Source: Minisyncoccota bacterium
GTDB taxonomy: Bacteria; Patescibacteriota; Minisyncoccia; UBA6257; JAKLIH01
Length of the DNA: 7,675 nt
NCBI GenBank assembly: GCA_028691405.1
Contig: JAQUZI010000017.1
Span: forward strand, 2,917 to 10,591
Direction: 5' to 3'
Part shown: positions 1-6,605 of the stretch, piece after piece
How the letters are laid out: every line of letters starts with the position of its first letter
Numbering within the stretch: position 1 is the first letter of the stretch
Made by a program: the position numbers and the translations under genes
Notes under the pieces: model-generated
Told to the model about the DNA's origin: nothing
Seen by the model: only the letters and a program-made list of their open reading frames with translations
Databases searched by the model: none

Positions 1-25
1 TTCCTTCTTGAAGGGAAGGATGTAT

Positions 26-53
26 ATTATACCATTTTTAAAGTAAAAGTCAA
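26..53 (-). promoter_or_regulatory. Leftward sigma70-type promoter reading out of the window
   Basis: On the minus strand a TTGACT -35 box (48-53) is followed after 16 nt by a TATAAT -10 box (26-31), with an extended TGG just before the -10. The predicted start is near position 19. The first transcribed bases (about 19 to 1) can form a small hairpin. The transcribed gene lies outside the window. It is back-to-back with the + strand promoter at 81-107. Confidence 0.6.
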
Positions 54-80
54 GTATCATTTTATATTAAAATTAAAGTG

Positions 81-107
81 TTGACTTTTAAAAAAATATG
101 TTATACT
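81..107 (+). promoter_or_regulatory. Promoter of the structured RNA/leader upstream of mnmA
   Basis: TTGACT (81-86) and TATACT (102-107) are separated by a short 15-nt spacer, but the -10 is preceded by an extended TGT element (99-101), which can compensate. The predicted start is about G114, exactly at the foot of the long hairpin 117-238. This agreement between start and structure supports the call. It is the only good promoter I see upstream of mnmA. Confidence 0.6.
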
Positions 108-113
108 TTAATT

Positions 114-243
114 GAGCTAAGGCAATAAAAAAGAGAATTGAACAAAATATTATTAGGTATTCCTATATTTTATTATCCCGTGGGATAGTAATGCGGATAA
201 CCACTTAATTTAAACAATTACTCTTTTATTTGTCTTAGTTTTT
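114..243 (+). ncRNA. Rod-like hairpin RNA, 6S-like small RNA or mnmA leader
   Basis: The segment folds into one long imperfect hairpin. The outer stem pairs 117-140 with 215-238, about 22 pairs with small bulges and one G-U. A large internal bubble follows (141-155 opposite 203-214). The inner stem pairs 156-163 with 195-202 around a 2x2 mismatch, and a terminal hairpin occupies about 170-191. A run of five T (239-243) directly follows the outer stem, as in an intrinsic terminator. A promoter starts transcription at the stem foot. Closing stem, central bubble and apical stem resemble the architecture of 6S RNA, the RNA polymerase decoy, but about 130 nt is short for it and I recognise no 6S sequence signature. 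The alternative is an attenuator-like 5' leader of mnmA, whose start codon lies 15 nt beyond the U-tract. Confidence 0.45.
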
Positions 244-257
244 AACATATATAGATA

Positions 258-1349
258 ATGAATAAAAAAACATCAAAAAAAATTATTTTAGGGGTATCAG
301 GTGGAGTTGACTCTGCTGTAGTTTTGTATTTATTAAAAAAACAAGGCTTTGATGTAATGGGCGTATTTTTAGAATTTGATGTTTGGAAAAACAAGAAAAA
401 CTTATTAAAAGAGAATACGTGTGGTAATGAAGATTGTTTTAATAGAGCTAAAAATATTTGTAATTTTTTTGATGTAAAATGTAAAAAAATAAATGTTAAG
501 AGCGATTTTCAAGAAAATGTAATTAAATATTTTATTAATGATCTAAAACAAAATAATACACCCAATCCATGTGTTATGTGTAATCGTTTTGTTAAAATTC
601 AGAAATTGATTGATATTATGAAGGAGTATAAGGCTGATTTTGTAGCAACAGGTCATTATGCAAAAGTATTATTTAATTTGGAAACAAAAGAATATGAATT
701 AAAAAAACCAGTTGATAAAAGCAAAGACCAAACATATTTTTTAAGTTATTTAACACAAAAACAAATAAAATATTTAAAATTTCCGTTAGCTAACTATTAC
801 AAGAAAGATGTTTATTTAATGGCTAAAAAATTAAAATTAGATATTTTTGATAGAATAAAACAAAGTCAAGATTTTTGTTTTATTGATAACAAATCAATTA
901 ATGATTTTTTAATTGAAACGCTGGGTAAAGAAAAAGGAGATATGATTGATGATAGTGGTTGTATATTAGGAAAACACAATGGTTTATATTTTTATACCTT
1001 AGGGCAAAGAAAAGGAATTGGTTTATCAGGTGGCCCTTTTTATGTTTTAGGAAAAGATTTAAATAGAAATATTTTGGTTGTTACTAAAAATAAAAACAAA
1101 ATATTTAAAAAAGAATTTTGTGTTAAAAAATTTAATTTGATAAATACACTAAGTGAAAAAGACATCAATAATAAAGGAGCAAGTGTTCAAATAAGATATG
1201 CTGATAAAAAAGGAAAATGTAAAATAGAATTTATTAATTCTAAAAAAATTAAAATTGTTTTAGATAAACCTAAAATAGCTGTTACGCCAGGCCAAATAGC
1301 AGTAGTTTATATAAAAGATCAGTGCATTGGTGGGGGAATAATATGTTAA
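258..1349 (+). CDS. mnmA: tRNA-specific 2-thiouridylase MnmA
   Basis: MnmA (363 aa) is a cytoplasmic enzyme that adenylates and thiolates C2 of wobble uridine 34 in tRNA-Lys, -Glu and -Gln, taking sulfur from a persulfide relay. The N-terminal ATP-pyrophosphatase P-loop SGGVDSA is at residues 14-20. The TPNPCVMCNR motif (101-110) carries the first catalytic cysteine (C108), and QSQDFCFI carries the second (C207). TGHYAKV (131-137) and KDQTYFLS (156-163) are family signatures. The C-terminal beta domain contains LGQRKGIGLSGGPFYV and ends with TPGQIAVVY and GGGII. Length is normal. There are no in-frame UGA codons and the one Trp visible (W43) is UGG. No Shine-Dalgarno precedes the AUG, as throughout the window. 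It lies downstream of the structured RNA at 114-243, which may be its leader. The stop is UAA. Confidence 0.97.
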   Translation: MNKKTSKKIILGVSGGVDSAVVLYLLKKQGFDVMGVFLEFDVWKNKKNLLKENTCGNEDCFNRAKNICNFFDVKCKKINVKSDFQENVIKYFINDLKQNNTPNPCVMCNRFVKIQKLIDIMKEYKADFVATGHYAKVLFNLETKEYELKKPVDKSKDQTYFLSYLTQKQIKYLKFPLANYYKKDVYLMAKKLKLDIFDRIKQSQDFCFIDNKSINDFLIETLGKEKGDMIDDSGCILGKHNGLYFYTLGQRKGIGLSGGPFYVLGKDLNRNILVVTKNKNKIFKKEFCVKKFNLINTLSEKDINNKGASVQIRYADKKGKCKIEFINSKKIKIVLDKPKIAVTPGQIAVVYIKDQCIGGGIIC

Positions 1350-1356
1350 TTTTTTA

Positions 1357-1385
1357 TTGATTTTTAAGTTAAATTGTATTAAAAT
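1357..1385 (+). promoter_or_regulatory. Possible weak promoter for rsmI
   Basis: TTGATT (1357-1362) and TAAAAT (1380-1385) are 17 nt apart in the 45-nt mnmA-rsmI gap. The predicted start (about 1392) would be almost at the AUG (1395), giving a near-leaderless mRNA. Such A+T-rich sequence makes chance matches common, so read-through from mnmA is equally possible. Confidence 0.25.
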
Positions 1386-1394
1386 ACATATATC

Positions 1395-2060
1395 ATGAAT
1401 AATATATATATAGTTGGTACGCCAATTGGCAATTTAGAAGATATTACATTAAGAGCAATTAATGTTTTAAAAGAAGTGGATGTAATATTATCTGAAACAC
1501 CGAATACAACAATTAAATTATTAAGCAGGTTTGATATTAAAAAACCGGTTTTTAATTTTTTTCAAAATCCAACTGAAAAACAAATTAAAAATATTTTAGA
1601 TTTATTAAAGGAAGGTAAAGATATTGCTGTCGTGAGCGAAGCGGGAACTCCTGGTGTTTCTGATCCGGGCAATAAATTAATTTGAGATGTTTTAGAAAAA
1701 AATATTGATATTAATATTATTCCTATTCCAGGAGTATCGGCAATTACAGCAGCGATTAGTGTTTCAGGAGTAAATACTCAGAAATTTGCTTTTTTTGGCT
1801 TTGTTCCAAAAACGAAAAGAAATAAGTTTTGAAAAGAAGTCTCTGGTTTTGATGGGGCAGTTTTGTTTTTTGAGTCTCCATTTAGAATTAAAAAAACATT
1901 AATAGAGATAAAAGAAAAAGTAGAAAATAAAAAGAAAATATTAATTTTTAGAGAATTAACTAAAAAATTTGAAGAAATAATTAGAACTGATTTTGATAGT
2001 TTAGAAAAAGATATTATGGAATTAAAAGATAAAGGGGAATTTACAATATTATTAATTTAA
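1395..2060 (+). CDS. rsmI: RsmI-like 16S rRNA 2'-O-methyltransferase, UGA-recoded
   Basis: RsmI transfers methyl from S-adenosylmethionine to the 2'-O of C1402 in 16S rRNA and belongs to the tetrapyrrole methylase fold. Reading UGA as Trp at codons 97 (1683-1685) and 146 (1830-1832) gives one 221-residue protein; with standard decoding it would be two fragments. Visible motifs are VGTPIGNLED at the N-terminus (GTPIGNL 8-14), SEAGTPGVSDPG (81-92), IPGVSAITAA (111-120) and FFESPFRI (158-165). It is shorter than the roughly 280-residue E. coli form, lacking the small C-terminal domain. It is also divergent: the usual E-D-T-R motif is replaced by E-T-P-N (34-37), and the downstream H-x-x-N-E-type motif is not recognisable (NFFQNPTEKQ). 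The fold assignment is firm; the exact target base is inferred. It sits 17 nt upstream of the aminotransferase, probably in one transcript. The stop is UAA. Confidence 0.88.
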
Positions 2061-2077
2061 AATTTTAAAAAAATATC

Positions 2078-2929
2078 ATGAAGTTTGATGAAAAAGCATA
2101 TTGTTATTTAAATGGTAGGATTGTAAAAATGAAAGATGCTAAAATATCACCATTTGATTTAGGGTTTACTCGTGGTTATGCTGTGACGGAAGTGTTAAGA
2201 TCGTATAACGGAAAGATATTTTTATTTGATGAGCATTGAACAAGGCTTAAAAAGGCGGTTAAAGCTTTGAGATTAAATTTGAGAGAAACTAAAGAAGAAG
2301 TAAAAGATATAATGTTGAAATTAATGGATAAAAATAAATGCAAAAATGCTAATATTAAATTAGTGTTAAGTCCAGGTATTGGTAAAACAGATTTAGATAT
2401 AGGGAGTGATGAGACTTTATTTCTTTATGCTCAAAAATATATTGACTATCCGAAAGAGTACTATATTAAAGGAGTTAAATTAATGAGCGTTGATTTTAAA
2501 AGAAATTTAAGCGAAGTAAAGTCTAGTGACTATATTCAAGCGGTTTGTTTAAGAGAAAAACTTAAAAAGCAAAAAGCTTTTGAGATGCTATATATTTTAA
2601 ATGGGTATGTGACAGAATGCTCTACTAGTAATATATTTATGATTAAAAAAGGAATTTTAATTACACCCAAGAAAGATGTGTTATTTGGGGTGACAAGAAA
2701 TTTTGTTGTTGATTTTGCTAAAAAAACAATGAAAGTTGTAGAAAAAGACGTTAAGATAAGCGAATTATTAAAAGCAGATGAAGTTTTTATTACAGCAACA
2801 AGTAAACAAATTATACCAGTAGTTAAAATTGATAATCATATTATCAATAGTGGTAAGGTAGGTAAAAATACAACAATGTTACAGGATTTGTTTGTAAAGA
2901 ATAGAGATAAATGCCTTGGCGTTGACTAA
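2078..2929 (+). CDS. Class IV PLP-dependent aminotransferase (IlvE/Dat-like), UGA-recoded
   Basis: This is a fold-type IV pyridoxal-phosphate enzyme of 283 aa, the family of branched-chain aminotransferase, D-amino-acid aminotransferase and aminodeoxychorismate lyase. The N-terminus has the characteristic Y-x-N-G-x-I-V start, then ISPFDLGFTRGYAVTEVLR and a F-L-F-D-E-H-W-x-R-L segment in which W54 is UGA (2237-2239). Family members commonly have Trp, Leu or Phe there, not Gly. The probable Schiff-base lysine is K148 in VKSSDYIQAV. The cofactor-binding motif is T-E-C-S-T-S-N (179-185, E180), a variant of the usual T-E-G-S-S-S-N. GVTRNFVVDFA and VFITATSKQIIPV complete the large domain. Under standard decoding only the C-terminal 220 residues would be called and the N-terminal domain lost. 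Substrate cannot be told from sequence alone. The start at 2078 is chosen because it gives the full N-terminal motif. Confidence 0.9.
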
Positions 2930-2948
2930 TTAGTTATTATGTGATAAT
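2922..2948 (+). promoter_or_regulatory. Candidate promoter for rpmB
   Basis: TTGACT (2922-2927), overlapping the aminotransferase stop codon, and GATAAT (2943-2948) are 15 nt apart, with an extended TGT (2940-2942). This is the same unusual short-spacer plus extended -10 layout as the promoter at 81-107. The start would be near 2955, giving a leader of about 33 nt before the rpmB AUG. Confidence 0.45.
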
Positions 2949-2987
2949 ATGAGGGTATCTTAAGTAAAAACTATTATATTTTATATT

Positions 2988-3185
2988 ATGGCTCAAGTTT
3001 GTGAAAATTGCGGTAAAGGCCGCAGAAAAGCTACTTCTTGAAAAAAGATTATGTCTAAGTTAGACCCTACTAATACATATTTTCAAAAGCCCAATCTTCA
3101 TGTGGCTAAATTAAAAAGTGGTAAAAAAATTAAAATCTGTACTTCATGTCAAAAAACACTTAACAGAAAAGGCATGCTGAAATAA
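2988..3185 (+). CDS. rpmB: 50S ribosomal protein L28, UGA-recoded
   Basis: This 65-residue zinc-ribbon ribosomal protein of the large subunit was recovered only by reading UGA as Trp at codon 18 (3039-3041). The N-terminal C-E-N-C-G-K-G motif (C5, C8) and the C-terminal C-T-S-C (C51, C54) form the four-cysteine zinc site of the C+ form of L28. The central KPNLHVAKLKSGKKIKIC matches the conserved P-N-L-x-x-x-x-L-x-x-G-x-x-x-x-x-x-C pattern. Length is typical. Under standard decoding it would be an 17-residue fragment and would be missed by a gene finder. It is followed directly by a terminator at 3215-3243, so it probably ends a transcription unit. The stop is UAA. Confidence 0.9.
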
Positions 3186-3214
3186 ATCTTTAAAAAGGTT
3201 AGTTTTAATTTAAG

Positions 3215-3243
3215 AAATAACAAGTAAGGCTTGTTATTTTTTT
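3215..3243 (+). terminator. Intrinsic terminator after rpmB
   Basis: A perfect 10-bp stem pairs 3215-3224 (AAATAACAAG) with 3230-3239 around a 5-nt loop (TAAGG). It is followed by a T-run through 3243. The terminator lies 29 nt after the rpmB stop codon and 38 nt before the pilB start. Confidence 0.8.
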
Positions 3244-3281
3244 AAATTATTGTTATTATCTATATATATTAAACATATTTT

Positions 3282-6254
3282 ATGGGTATTCAAGACTGAC
3301 TAAGTAATGCAAAAAATGCAAGTAAAAGAGACGATCAATTAAAGTCTATTTATGATGATAGTCGAGAAAGAAATACAGCGATGATGGCCAATGATCTTGG
3401 CTTAGATTATGTTGATTTACAAAAAGTTAATATTGAAATAGTTGCTTTAAAGTTAATACCAGAGAATGTGGCAAGAGAAAACAACATTGTTTGTTTTCAA
3501 ATACATGGCAAGCAATTAGCCATAGCGTCTCTGAATAAAAATAAAAACGTTTTAGATGTTATTAGTAATTTAGAAAAACAAGAATTTGTAGTTAAGCATT
3601 TTATTTGTTCAAAAGCTAGTTTAGAAATTGCTTTTAAAAAATATGAATTAGTAGAGAAGCCAAGGGAAGTTATAACCGATGTATTAGATGTTATTGATTA
3701 TACTGGCTCTGATTTAGAAAATTTACAAAGTGTTTTAGATAATTGCGATGATAGCAATATTTCTTTTGTAAATGCAACTATTTTTAAAACTGCTATTAAT
3801 TTAGGCGTATCAGATATACATATTAGTCCTAAAAAAGAAGAAGCGATAATTAAATTTAGGGTTGATGGCATGTTGTTTGAAATAGCTAAGATTGATAATA
3901 AACTATATTTTAAAATACGAGATAGAATTAAATTATTAGCAAGATTAAAATTAAATATTCAAGACAGGCCTCAAGACGGTAGATTTACAATTAAAAATGT
4001 AGATCAAGATTACCAAGGAAGAACATCAGCAATACCAAGTTTGTTTGGAGAAATCATAGTTATAAGATTATTGAGTCAAAAAGCAATAGCATTGTCATTA
4101 GGTGATTTAGGGTTGGATCCAGACGAAGTTAGCTTAGTGAAAGGGATTGCTTCTAGCCCTAATGGTATGATTCTTGTTACTGGTCCTACTGGCTCAGGTA
4201 AAACTACAACTTTGTATTCTATGCTAAAAGAGAAAAATAAGCCAGGAATTAATATTATTACAATTGAAAATCCAATAGAATATCAAATGAAGGGAATTAA
4301 TCAAACTCAAATTGACGAATCAAAAGGGTATAATTTTCAAAATGGATTGAAATCTATTTTAAGACAAGACCCAGACGTAATTATGGTAGGAGAAATTCGT
4401 GATAAAGAAACAGCAAGTATCGCAATTCAATCGTCATTAACAGGACATCTAGTATTATCAACATTGCATACGAATGAATCAGCCGGAACAATTGCGCGTT
4501 TAATGGAATTTGATATTCAGAATGATGTTATTGCCTCTAGTTTAAAATTAATAATGTCGCAGAGATTAGTAAGGAAATTATGTCCTTATTGTAAAGAAGA
4601 ATATGAAGTTGATAAACAAACAAAAGAAGAAATAGAAAAAGCAATGTCAATTTTATCTCCAAAAAGTAATTTTTCAGCACCAAAAGAAATTAAAAAATTA
4701 TTTAGACCTAAGGGGTGTAAACATTGTGGTAATTTAGGCTATAAAGGGCAAGTGGGTATTTTTGAATTACTTTTTGTGAATGATGAGATTAATGAGATGA
4801 TTAAAGATAAAAGAAGCATTGCTGAAATTAGGGAAACAGCGATTAAACAAGGTATGGTTCCTTTATTTCATGACGGGCTAGCTAAAGTATTAAGAGGAGA
4901 AACTTCAATGGAAGAATTGGTTAGAGTATCAGGTGATATTGAATATGTAGCATTAATGTTTGATAAATTATTAAAACAATCTTTATCAAGAGGGATTGAA
5001 ATTACAAAAGAAGAGCATGAAAATGTAAGTAAAATTATTGCAAATAAAGATAGATTACAGGGGTTTATGGAAGAATCAAAGCCAAGTGATGCTTTTGAGA
5101 TGTTGTGTATATTGGCGTTGATATATAATGCATCAGATATACATATGGAGCCAGAAGAAGATAAGGTTAAGATTCGTTATAGAATAGATGGTGTTTTAAT
5201 GGATAAATTAATATTTGATATTAATAATTATTTAGGAATAATACAATATTTAAAAGATTTGATTTTACAAGATGATAATGATCTTATAAACGAAGGTAGA
5301 TTTAAAATAAAGACAGAGCAAGGAGATAAAGATGTAAGAGTTTCCATAATTCCTAGTGGTTTTGGAGAGTCTGTTGTTTTGAGATTTTTGAAATCAGATA
5401 TTGGGAGTTTAGATTTAGTTGAATTAGGTGTTTTGCCAGAAATGTTACCGACATTAAAACAAATGACAAATAAACCAAATGGAATAATTTTAGCTTGCGG
5501 TCCGACTAGTTCAGGCAAAACAACAACAATGTATTCTATTTTATCTAGTTTGAATAAACCAGGTGTTAAAATTATGACAATTGAAGATCCAATAGAATAT
5601 CAAATGAATAATATTGTTCAAACACAAGTGGATGAAAGTAAAAATTATACTTTCTCAGAAGCATTAAAAGGTTTTTTAAGACAAAATCCAGATATTATTT
5701 TAGTAGGAGAAATACGAGATGAGGAAACAGCAAGAGTAGCAACACAAGCTTCTTTAACCGGGCATTTAATTTTATCAACAATACATACAATTGATAGCGC
5801 AGGTGCAATTCCAAGATTATCTAATTTTGGAATAGAAAAGCAAGATTTGGCATCTAGTTTTAGAGGAGCTATATCGCAGAGATTAGTAAGGAAATTATGT
5901 CCTTATTGTAAAGAAGAATATGTTAATAGTGAAGATAATGAGTATGTAGATAAAGTTTTAAATTCTTTATCAAAAGAAATGAAAGAGAAATTTGAATTTA
6001 GATTAAGTAAACAAAGAAAAATGTTTAAAGCTGTTGGATGTGAAAAATGTAATTTCACTGGTTATTCGGGGGTAACAGGTGTGTTTGAAATTCTACCAAG
6101 TGATTCGGAAATAGAAGGGTTGATTGTTAACTCAGTTGATGTTTCTATTTTAAGAAAAGAGTTATTAGAAAGAAGTTTAAATTTAGAGCAGGATGGAGTT
6201 ATGAAGGTTATAAGTGGAGAAACAAGTTTGGATGAAATAAAAAGAGTTTTATAA
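3282..6254 (+). CDS. Tandem double-module PilB/GspE-type ATPase
   Basis: A 990-aa secretion-superfamily ATPase, which would power type IV pilus assembly or type II-like secretion at the inner face of the cytoplasmic membrane. Order: a short N-terminal extension (1-33), one T2SSE/MshE N-terminal-like domain (about 34-140), ATPase module 1 (about 165-550), a linker of about 50 residues, ATPase module 2 (about 600-990). Module 1: SDIH (177-180), RPQDGR (229-234), Walker A GPTGSGKTTT (301-310, K307), Walker B region DPDVIMVGEIRD (363-374), His box around H389/H396, zinc site C434, C437, C479, C482. Module 2 repeats all of these: SDIH (618-621), Walker A GPTSSGKTTT (740-749, K746), NPDIILVGEIRD, zinc site C873, C876, C920, C923. 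From the RPQDGR box to the end the modules are collinear at an offset of 439 residues. Both nucleotide sites look intact. In module 2 RPQDGR is degenerate (only E-G-R, 671-673). The start at 3282 requires codon 6 (3297-3299, UGA) to be Trp; the next start is 3381. Usual PilB has one module and 500-600 aa. Confidence 0.93.
4557..4605 (+). repeat. 49-bp exact direct repeat, copy 1 (pilB module 1)
   Basis: This is identical at every base to 5874-5922, 1317 bp (439 codons) downstream in the same frame. It encodes SQRLVRKLCPYCKEEY, including the first zinc Cys pair. Identity stops abruptly at both ends, and the modules are clearly diverged on either side. Confidence 0.95.
5874..5922 (+). repeat. 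49-bp exact direct repeat, copy 2 (pilB module 2)
   Basis: This is the second copy of the repeat at 4557-4605, encoding the same zinc-site peptide in module 2. Synonymous positions are identical too, which points to recent sequence exchange between modules rather than protein-level selection alone. Confidence 0.95.
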
Positions 6255-6265
6255 TTTGTATATTT

Positions 6266-6299
6266 AAAAAACCGAAATGAAAATTCATTTCGGTTTTTT
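6266..6299. terminator. Strong bidirectional intrinsic terminator
   Basis: A perfect 16-bp inverted repeat (6266-6281 with 6284-6299) has a core CCGAAATGAA and flanks of six A and six T. In both directions the hairpin ends in a U-run. It terminates pilB, 12 nt after its stop codon, from the left, and the minus-strand structured RNA from the right. Confidence 0.92.
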
Positions 6300-6480
6300 G
6301 ATAGAACCCATTAATCTGTAGGTATCATCCTCCGCGTGATGCGAAGATTAAGAACTTTACTGAGGATTAGTTCAGTCGAAACCGAGCTATCCATCGGATT
6401 AAAGTTCTGAGGGCCAAAAGCAATAAATCGCCCTTGCACCTACAGATTAATAAGCTCTATGTATTTTTGAGGGTAACAGG
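6266..6480 (-). ncRNA. Structured minus-strand small RNA of unrecognised family
   Basis: An RNA of about 215 nt runs from a perfect promoter (6486-6514) to the terminator at 6266-6299. The region is visibly richer in G+C than its surroundings and has no ORF. Folding by eye shows a 23-bp closing stem pairing 6438-6460 with 6301-6323, with three G-U pairs on the minus strand that would be A-C mismatches on the plus strand. It encloses a hairpin with stem 6430-6434/6410-6414, then a 9-bp stem 6400-6408/6351-6359, then a hairpin 6341-6346/6330-6335 (one more G-U on the minus strand only). The 9-bp stem holds two 4-bp hairpins (6394-6397/6382-6385 and 6372-6375/6360-6363), each with an 8-nt loop. 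The loops (6386-6393 and 6364-6371) are complementary over about six pairs, suggesting a kissing interaction. About 20 nt at the 5' end are unpaired. I see no signatures of tmRNA, RNase P RNA, SRP RNA or a tRNA. Function is unknown. Confidence 0.8.
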
Positions 6481-6485
6481 TATTA

Positions 6486-6514
6486 ATTATATCACATGGA
6501 AGTATTTTTGTCAA
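6486..6514 (-). promoter_or_regulatory. Perfect consensus sigma70 promoter for the structured RNA
   Basis: On the minus strand TTGACA (6509-6514) and TATAAT (6486-6491) both match consensus exactly with the optimal 17-nt spacer, plus an extended TGA before the -10. It is the strongest promoter in the window, implying an abundant transcript. Start is predicted near 6479-6481. Confidence 0.9.
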
Positions 6515-6549
6515 TAGGGGGTGTGGAAAAACTGTTTAAACAAAAGAGC

Positions 6550-6578
6550 TTGCAATATATATAAAATTTGTATATACT
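6550..6578 (+). promoter_or_regulatory. Promoter of the dsbA-like/glutaredoxin operon
   Basis: TTGCAA (6550-6555) and TATACT (6573-6578) have 17-nt spacing. The predicted start near 6585 leaves a leader of about 20 nt with no Shine-Dalgarno before the AUG at 6606. It is divergent from the minus-strand RNA promoter; a 10-bp palindrome TGTTTAAACA (6533-6542) lies between the two. Confidence 0.65.
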
Positions 6579-6605
6579 ATGGTTATTAAATATTAAAAAA
6601 ACAAT

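Noticed and set aside
1683..1685. Frameshift or nonsense pseudogenes (rsmI, aminotransferase, dsbA-like)
   Set aside because: Frames stay open on both sides of each UGA and motifs are intact; five genes broken only by UGA, never by UAA or UAG, is not decay.
3186..3281. Promoter for pilB between the terminator and the start codon
   Set aside because: The sequence is nearly all A/T with several TATATT-like hexamers but no -35 at a suitable distance, so no defensible call can be made.
5228..5518. 96-codon open frame on the minus strand inside pilB
   Set aside because: It is antisense to the conserved module 2 ATPase region, has no recognisable motifs, and is explained by base composition.
6360..6383. 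Hammerhead-like core (CTGAGGA ... CGAAAC) on the plus strand
   Set aside because: The intervening bases do not form a stem II; CTGA instead pairs with TCAG as a small hairpin, and promoter and G-U evidence put the RNA on the minus strand.
6301..6460. tmRNA, RNase P RNA, SRP RNA or tRNA in the structured region
   Set aside because: No acceptor stem with CCA or T-arm, no GAGGAAAGTC/ACAGAAA core of RNase P, no SRP GGAAG-type apical loop; the GGTTTCGAC stretch alone is not enough.
6301..6460. Transposon with terminal inverted repeats
   Set aside because: The 23-bp repeats enclose only 114 bp without ORF or target duplication, and the mismatches are the wobble type expected of an RNA stem.
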